A stretch of 7,981 nt of DNA from the NCBI GenBank assembly GCA_946402785.1, contig CAMIXP010000056.1, positions 1-7,981 of the forward strand, written 5' to 3'. This document shows, one piece after another, positions 1-3,794 of the stretch. Within the stretch, counting starts at the first letter, position 1; each line of letters opens with the position of its first letter. The translations under genes were made by a program, and so were the position numbers. Under the pieces are notes generated by a model, which worked only from the letters and a program-made list of their open reading frames with translations, ran no database searches and was not told the origin of the DNA. The DNA comes from an uncultured Caryophanales bacterium. Lineage in GTDB: Bacteria > Bacillota_I > Bacilli_A > RF39 > UBA660.

Positions 1-182
1 CGGGCAAACTCCGCTTCGATCTCGTCTTTATGCTGCTTGAATAATATATCGGCATAGCGCAGGAAAATCAGCCCCAGGATGGGCTGGCCGTACTGATTCG
101 CCGCCATGTGTGCGCCGGCGCGCAGCATATCCGCCGTGTGCCAAAGGTTTTCTTTCAGGGTTTTCAATTCTTTGTCCGTCAT
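1..182 (-). CDS. hsdM: Type I restriction-modification DNA methyltransferase subunit M, N-terminal fragment (runs off left edge)
   Basis: Only the first 60 codons are visible; the rest lies beyond the left edge of the window. The protein starts MTDKELKTLKENLW and contains LWHTADMLR (about residues 13-21) followed by QYGQPILGLIFLRYAD (about 35-... to 45). This pattern, a Leu-Trp helix, then a conserved LGLIFLRY helix, is typical of the helical N-terminal domain of HsdM. In the family, HsdM forms the M2S methyltransferase with HsdS, makes N6-methyladenine, and joins HsdR to restrict unmodified DNA. The catalytic NPPF motif and SAM site would be downstream and are not visible. The ATG overlaps the TGA of the upstream small ORF (ATGA), suggesting translational coupling. 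GC is about 54% over 1-180, far above the neighbouring RNase J gene, which suggests horizontal acquisition. Whether hsdS and hsdR follow, and whether the gene is intact, cannot be judged here. Confidence 0.85.
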   Translation of the reverse strand, partial: MTDKELKTLKENLWHTADMLRAGAHMAANQYGQPILGLIFLRYADILFKQHKDEIEAEFA

Positions 183-307
183 TTTGCCTGCTCCTGTTCC
201 TGTTCGTCGATGATCTCCACCATATCGATAGCTTTTCCAAGCTGATAAAGAATACTATCCTCTGTTAAATCCCCAAACATAAGTAATCGTGATATCTTGT
301 CGTACAT
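179..307 (-). CDS. Small 42-residue protein of unknown function, first gene of the hsd operon
   Basis: I do not recognise this protein. It reads MYDKISRLLMFGDLTEDSIL, continues with YQLGKAIDMVEIIDEQ and ends EQEQAK. It is hydrophilic and acidic toward the C-terminus, with a likely helix through residues 15-40; there is no signal peptide or membrane segment. A strong AAGGAGG ribosome site (322-316 on the minus strand) lies 8 bases before the ATG. The TGA stop overlaps the ATG of hsdM in an ATGA arrangement. Strong ribosome site plus coupling argue that it is translated, either as a small protein or as a leader peptide that sets hsdM translation. Composition shifts inside the ORF: about 33% GC over 241-300, rising to about 45% over 181-240 and 54% in hsdM. 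It could be a subunit-like or regulatory peptide, or merely a native gene start fused to incoming DNA. Confidence 0.6.
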   Translation of the reverse strand: MYDKISRLLMFGDLTEDSILYQLGKAIDMVEIIDEQEQEQAK

Positions 308-353
308 AATTTTATCCTCCTTAATTATCATATTTTATTATTTTGTGGGGATG

Positions 354-382
354 ATTTAATGGAGTTAAAGAATCTAATTCAA
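354..382 (-). promoter_or_regulatory. Possible promoter of the small-ORF/hsdM operon
   Basis: On the minus strand TTGAAT (382-377) and TTAAAT (359-354) are separated by exactly 17 bases, each matching the sigma-A consensus at 4 of 6 positions. Transcription would start near 347, giving a leader of about 40 bases before the ATG at 307. It lies just beyond the RNase J terminator, where a new promoter would be needed. The match is weak in A+T-rich DNA, so this is only a candidate. Confidence 0.3.
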
Positions 383-406
383 AGTGATTTGTTTATTCGT
401 ATATAA
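359..406 (+). other. Possible 3' remnant of a lost plus-strand gene
   Basis: A plus-strand frame reads MELKNLIQSDLFIRI and stops with TAA at 404-406, immediately at the base of the hairpin at 407-438. That hairpin is followed on the plus strand by CTCTTTTT, so it could serve as a terminator for a rightward gene too. The frame is open only back to 293. A gene tail ending exactly at a bidirectional terminator, next to a composition break, is what would be left if the hsd module replaced the 5' part of a gene convergent with RNase J. This is inference; the frame is short and may be chance. Confidence 0.2.
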
Positions 407-438
407 AAACACAGGGGACTATTCTGTCTCCTGTGTTT
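402..438 (-). terminator. Rho-independent terminator of the RNase J gene, overlapping its stop codon
   Basis: Positions 407-419 pair with 426-438 as a 13-bp stem (one G-U pair) around a 6-base loop. On the minus strand the stem ends in TTT and continues TTATAT, giving a U-rich tract. The stem includes the last codons and stop codon (TAG, 421-419) of the RNase J gene. On the plus strand the hairpin is followed by CTCTTTTT, so it may work in both directions. Confidence 0.8.
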
Positions 439-2113
439 CTCTTTTTATATCTAAGATAATTGGAAGAATAATTGGTTTTCTTCCTGTTAAGTTGTGAATG
501 AATGGATAAAGTGTTTCTGTAATTTCACTCTTCATGGTTGCGAAAGTTGATTTTGGATTTGCAAGGGAAGTAGTGATTACTTGTTCTGCTTTATCTTCGA
601 TTTTGTGTATTAACTCTTCATTTTCATTAACGAGAATGAATCCTCTTGTGGTAATATTTGGTGTGATTAATAATTTTCTCTTTTTCATATCGACATTTAC
701 GATTACAACTAAGATTCCATCATTTGCCATAATCTTTCTATCTTTGATGACAGCTCCACCAATTTCACCAATTCTACTTCCGTCTACATAGACGTCTGCC
801 CCTGGTTTACTATCTCCACGAGTTACTACATGATCTTTTAGAACGAGTGTATCTCCATTCTTTAAGATAAATGTATTTTCTTTTGGAATACCACAGTTAA
901 TTCCGATGTTTGCTTGTTTCTTCAACATTCTATAGTCACCATGGAATGGCATCAAATATTTTGGCTTTAATAAACGAATCATTAATTTGATTTCTTCTTC
1001 ATTGGCATGTCCTGATGTATGTAGATCTTGTAGTACATTGTTTGTATATACTTTTACACCTTGAAGATATAGTTTATTAATTGTTTTTGAAATACTTAAT
1101 GCATTTCCTGGAATAGCACTTGATGAGAATATTACAACATCATCTGGTCTTAAATGGATTTGTTTATGAGTACCATTAGCAATTCTTGAAAGTGCTGCGA
1201 GTGGTTCTCCTTGTGTACCTGTACATAGAATTGCGACTTCATTTGGCTTTAAGTTATTGGCTTCCTCTGGAGATATTAGTAGTTCTTTATGATCAATGTA
1301 TCCTCCATTTAAGGAAATGTTAATATTATTTTCCATACTTCTACCAAAGATGCATATTTTTCTATTATGTTTATAACAGGTTTCAAAAATGTGTTTTACT
1401 CGATAGATGTTTGATGCGAATGTCGCAATAATAATACGACTGTTTTTCCATTCATCAAACATTTCTCCTAATGTTTCATCCACAACGGATTCACTGTTAG
1501 AGAATCCTTCATTTAATGCGTTTGTAGAATCTCCAATTAATACGTCTACTCCTTGTTCTCCTAAAGATGCCATTTTATATAAATCAGCCATTGGACCAAT
1601 TGGTGTTAAGTCAAACTTGTAGTCACCTGTTGTGACAATTCTACCATCTGGTGTATTGATACTGATTCCGTGAGAATCTGGAATAGAGTGTGTAATTCTA
1701 AAGAATTCTACTTCAATATCTTTAAATTTAAGTTTAGTTTTGTCGGTATAAACAAATAAGTTATCATATCGTATATTTCTGTCTTGCAATTTAACCGCAA
1801 TTAACTCTTTGGCATGATTAGGCGCATAAATAGCGGGAATATTAATACTTTGTAGTAAAAATGGAATTCCCCCAATATGATCTTCATGACCATGGGTAAT
1901 TAATAAAGCTTTAATTTTATCTTCGTTTTCTTTTAAGAATGTAAAATCAGGTAATACGTAATCTACACCCATGATTTCACTTTCTGGAAAACTAACACCG
2001 GCATCTATAATAACAATTGCGTCGTTATGCATTACACAATACATATTTTTTCCGACTTCTCCTAAACCACCTAGAACAATTATCTTTGTTCCATTGGTTT
2101 CATTTTTCTTCAT
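419..2113 (-). CDS. rnjA: Ribonuclease J (metallo-beta-lactamase/beta-CASP family), RNase J1-like
   Basis: Encodes a 564-residue RNase J, close in length to the 555 of B. subtilis J1. In the family this enzyme is a 5'-3' exonuclease and endonuclease acting in mRNA decay, rRNA maturation and removal of 5'-monophosphate RNAs in the cytoplasm, often with RNase Y and RNase J2. Visible landmarks are the LGGLGEVGKNMY start (residues 4-15 of the fold, about 14-25 here), the metal-binding HGHEDH motif (74-79), H142, the GD pair at 163-164, the beta-CASP region (about 205-365) containing FGRSME and GTQGEPLAALSRIANGTH, the phosphate pocket SSSAIPGN (330-337) and SGHA (367-370), H391 in PFHGDYR, and a C-terminal dimerisation domain from about 450. 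All expected metal ligands are present, so it should be active. The start is supported by AAAGGAG just upstream. It is divergent from ftsY. J1 rather than J2 identity is inferred from resemblance; a second paralog may exist elsewhere. Confidence 0.96.
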   Translation of the reverse strand: MKKNETNGTKIIVLGGLGEVGKNMYCVMHNDAIVIIDAGVSFPESEIMGVDYVLPDFTFLKENEDKIKALLITHGHEDHIGGIPFLLQSINIPAIYAPNHAKELIAVKLQDRNIRYDNLFVYTDKTKLKFKDIEVEFFRITHSIPDSHGISINTPDGRIVTTGDYKFDLTPIGPMADLYKMASLGEQGVDVLIGDSTNALNEGFSNSESVVDETLGEMFDEWKNSRIIIATFASNIYRVKHIFETCYKHNRKICIFGRSMENNINISLNGGYIDHKELLISPEEANNLKPNEVAILCTGTQGEPLAALSRIANGTHKQIHLRPDDVVIFSSSAIPGNALSISKTINKLYLQGVKVYTNNVLQDLHTSGHANEEEIKLMIRLLKPKYLMPFHGDYRMLKKQANIGINCGIPKENTFILKNGDTLVLKDHVVTRGDSKPGADVYVDGSRIGEIGGAVIKDRKIMANDGILVVIVNVDMKKRKLLITPNITTRGFILVNENEELIHKIEDKAEQVITTSLANPKSTFATMKSEITETLYPFIHNLTGRKPIILPIILDIKRETQETE

Positions 2114-2157
2114 AATTTCTCCTTTCGTTTTGTTTTTTATAAAGAACTAACTATGTC

Positions 2158-2186
2158 ATTATACCTTATTTTTCTTTTTTTGTCCA
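2158..2186 (-). promoter_or_regulatory. Sigma-A promoter of the RNase J gene
   Basis: On the minus strand TGGACA (2186-2181, 5 of 6 matches to TTGACA) and a perfect TATAAT (2163-2158) are separated by an ideal 17-base, A-rich spacer. Transcription should begin near 2151, leaving a leader of about 38 bases with AAAGGAG before the ATG at 2113. This is the best promoter match in the window. Confidence 0.8.
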
Positions 2187-2197
2187 TTGTATACAAT
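2186..2197. promoter_or_regulatory. Perfect 12-bp palindrome ATTGTATACAAT between divergent promoters
   Basis: ATTGTATACAAT reads the same on both strands. It starts at the -35 element of the RNase J promoter and lies about 30 bases upstream of the ftsY -10 element, a position from which a dimeric repressor could affect both genes. TTGTATACAA-type cores are known from GntR-family operators, but palindromes of this size also arise by chance in A+T-rich DNA. Confidence 0.3.
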
Positions 2198-2226
2198 ACT
2201 TATACTACATATTACAGTCAAATATG

Positions 2227-2235
2227 TGTTATAAT
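2227..2235 (+). promoter_or_regulatory. Extended -10 promoter of ftsY
   Basis: TGTTATAAT combines a perfect TATAAT (2230-2235) with the TGn extension one base upstream. No convincing -35 hexamer is present at 16-18 bases, which fits an extended -10 promoter. The predicted transcription start near 2242 falls almost on the GGTGAT ribosome site, so the leader is only about 10 bases before the ATG at 2252. This also rules out an upstream in-frame start at 2153. Confidence 0.6.
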
Positions 2236-2251
2236 CAAATTGGTGATACAA

Positions 2252-3406
2252 ATGGGATTATTTAGCAAAATTAAAAATATGTTTAAAGGTTACAGTGAAG
2301 AAGAAAAAACTGTTGAAGAAGAAAAAGAAGAATTAGAAGAATCCACAGAAGTTGTGGAAGAAAATCATTTAGAGGAAGAAAAATCCACAAAAGCTGTGGA
2401 AGAAGATATTCCAGAAGAAAAGGTTGTGGAAGAAAAAACTAAAAAGAATGGATTCTTTCATAAAAAAGAAAAGGAAGAAGAAAAGAAAAATGTAAAGATT
2501 TATGAAAAAGGTCTTACGAAATCTAGACAAGGATTTGTTTCTAAGTTAGCAGATTTAACGAATCGTTATAGTAAAATAACAGAGGAGTATTTTGAAGAGT
2601 TAGAAGAAATCTTGATCATGGCTGATATTGGTGTGAATACCGTTATGGAGTTTATGGATCGTTTAAGAGATCGTGTTCGTAAAGAGAATATTTCTGATCC
2701 ATCCGAACTTAAGGAAATCATTGTCGATGAATTATTCATTATTTATGTTAATGATGAGGTGTTAAGTAATAAGATTCAATTCCGTGAAGATGGACCTACG
2801 ATTGTTTTATTTGTAGGAGTTAATGGAGTTGGAAAAACTACGACGATTGCGAAACTTGCTCATAAAATGATTGATGAAGGAAAGAAAGTATTAATGGTAG
2901 GAGCCGATACTTTTAGAGCGGGAGCTGTGGAACAATTAAAAGAGTGGAGTGACAAAGTAGGAGCTGGCTTCTATGGAAAAGAGGAAAGTGATCCTGCGAG
3001 TGTTGTTTATGATGGAATTGAACTTGCTAAAAAGGAAAAATATGACGTTGTGTTAATTGATACAGCTGGAAGACTTCAAAATAAAGTTAATTTAATGAAA
3101 GAATTAGAGAAAATTAATAAGGTTATTGAAGGACAAGCTGGTGGTTGTGATGAAACGTTATTGGTCATTGATGCGACAACCGGTCAAAATGGAGTTAGTC
3201 AAGCAAAAGCATTTAAAGAAATTACGAATATCACGGGTATTGTTCTTACAAAGTTAGATGGTACTGCTAAAGGTGGAATTGTTCTTGCTATCAAAGAGAG
3301 TGTAGGAGTTCCTGTTAAATACATTGGTCTTGGAGAGACAAAAGATGATCTTCAAGTATTCGATATTGAAAAATATATTTATGGTTTATTTAAGGATATG
3401 ATGTAA
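2252..3406 (+). CDS. ftsY: Signal recognition particle receptor FtsY
   Basis: A 384-residue SRP receptor GTPase that docks Ffh-ribosome-nascent chain complexes at the membrane and passes them to SecYEG. It begins MGLFSKIKNMFKGY, a typical amphipathic membrane-binding N-terminus, followed by a charged Glu/Lys-rich A domain (about 15-85) with a 14-residue internal repeat, then the N domain (about 90-180) and the G domain. GTPase landmarks are the P-loop GVNGVGKTTT (189-198), the DTFRAGAVEQL segment (219-229), DTAGR (270-274), TKLDG (333-337) and GLGE (359-362). I chose the ATG at 2252 over an in-frame ATG at 2153 because it has GGTGAT four bases upstream, gives the canonical N-terminus, and lies downstream of the extended -10 promoter, which the longer version would include. 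It is followed one base later by ylxM. No smc gene, its usual Bacillus neighbour, is seen upstream. Confidence 0.96.
   Translation: MGLFSKIKNMFKGYSEEEKTVEEEKEELEESTEVVEENHLEEEKSTKAVEEDIPEEKVVEEKTKKNGFFHKKEKEEEKKNVKIYEKGLTKSRQGFVSKLADLTNRYSKITEEYFEELEEILIMADIGVNTVMEFMDRLRDRVRKENISDPSELKEIIVDELFIIYVNDEVLSNKIQFREDGPTIVLFVGVNGVGKTTTIAKLAHKMIDEGKKVLMVGADTFRAGAVEQLKEWSDKVGAGFYGKEESDPASVVYDGIELAKKEKYDVVLIDTAGRLQNKVNLMKELEKINKVIEGQAGGCDETLLVIDATTGQNGVSQAKAFKEITNITGIVLTKLDGTAKGGIVLAIKESVGVPVKYIGLGETKDDLQVFDIEKYIYGLFKDMM
2339..2422 (+). repeat. Two tandem 42-bp (14-residue) repeats in the FtsY acidic domain
   Basis: Residues 30-43 and 44-57 of FtsY align as two copies of a unit of form xSTxxVEExxxEEx. 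At the DNA level each copy carries the same small inverted repeat, TCCACA-5 bases-TGTGGA, at 2342-2358 and 2384-2400, exactly 42 bases apart. A degraded third VVEE element follows. Such units suggest growth of the linker by slippage or unequal recombination. Confidence 0.6.
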
Positions 3407-3407
3407 T

Positions 3408-3704
3408 ATGGGTATGGAAGATATTGTTTATTATAATGAACTTTATGATTTATATGGAAAACTACTTACCGATACACAAAGAAAGTACTTTGAGGATTAT
3501 TATTTCCATAATCTAAGTTTTTCTGAGATGGCTGAACAATACGAAGTAAGTCGTAATGCAGTCTTTAAACAAATTCATATTGTGATTGATAAATTAGATG
3601 AGTTTGAAAAGAAATTACAATTAAAAAAGAAAAAAGAGAAAATTCTAAAAGTATTAGAAGATACACCTAAAAGTGTTCAAGAAAAGATAGAGAAAATTTT
3701 ATAA
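3408..3704 (+). CDS. ylxM: YlxM family HTH protein, SRP-associated (UPF0122)
   Basis: A 98-residue all-helical protein. It contains the family pattern: LYDLYGKLLTDTQRKYFEDYY (roughly residues 12-32), then a sigma-70 region 4-like helix-turn-helix LSFSEMAEQYEVSRNAVFKQ (36-55), then a Lys/Glu-rich helical tail. In streptococci YlxM has been reported to interact with the SRP and to modulate GTPase activity of Ffh/FtsY; its exact job is not settled. The gene starts one base after the ftsY stop (TAA-T-ATG), so the two are co-transcribed and probably translationally coupled. AAGGAT inside the end of ftsY is 11 bases upstream; it favours the ATG at 3408 over the ATG two codons later. The family is usually about 105-115 residues, so this member is slightly short. 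In Bacillus ffh follows directly; here another gene and its own signals intervene. Confidence 0.88.
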   Translation: MGMEDIVYYNELYDLYGKLLTDTQRKYFEDYYFHNLSFSEMAEQYEVSRNAVFKQIHIVIDKLDEFEKKLQLKKKKEKILKVLEDTPKSVQEKIEKIL

Positions 3705-3716
3705 CTATCTTTTTTC
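3682..3716 (+). terminator. Weak terminator after ylxM
   Basis: AAAAGATAG (3682-3690) pairs with CTATCTTTT (3705-3713) around a 14-base A+T-rich loop, with the T-run continuing to 3715 and further Ts after C3716. The stem is only 9 bp and contains just two G-C pairs, so termination may be partial. It overlaps the last ylxM codons and stop. Confidence 0.5.
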
Positions 3717-3722
3717 TTTTGC

Positions 3723-3751
3723 TTGTAAAATAGATGGATTCATTATATAAT
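3723..3751 (+). promoter_or_regulatory. Probable sigma-A promoter of the HerA-like gene
   Basis: TTGTAA (3723-3728) and a perfect TATAAT (3746-3751) are 17 bases apart. Transcription would begin near 3758, giving a leader of about 37 bases with an AGAGGGA ribosome site before the ATG at 3795. The location between the ylxM terminator and this gene supports it. Confidence 0.6.
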
Positions 3752-3794
3752 TTACTATAGTAGGATACTGTTCAAAAGAATAAGAGGGATATAT

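Noticed and set aside
28..240. Minus-strand 70-codon frame rich in Arg
   Set aside because: It is a shadow frame across hsdM and the small ORF; the frame starting at 182 gives a recognisable HsdM N-terminus while this one gives an Arg-rich sequence without family features.
327..332. TATGAT on the minus strand as an alternative -10 for the small ORF
   Set aside because: There is no -35 at a suitable distance and transcription would begin within or after the ribosome site.
534..791. Plus-strand ORF of 85 codons, hydrophobic
   Set aside because: It is antisense to RNase J, has no ribosome site and no family features; the hydrophobic look comes from reading the opposite strand of charged codons.
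2153..2251. Longer FtsY start at 2153 adding a hydrophobic 33-residue segment that resembles a membrane helix
   Set aside because: It has no ribosome site, it overlaps the RNase J promoter, and it contains the perfect extended -10 of ftsY. The ATG at 2252 has GGTGAT and gives the standard FtsY N-terminus.
2339..2389. AATCCACA sequences resembling DnaA boxes
   Set aside because: They match the TTATCCACA consensus imperfectly, lie in a coding repeat of FtsY, and no cluster, A+T-rich unwinding region or dnaA gene is nearby.
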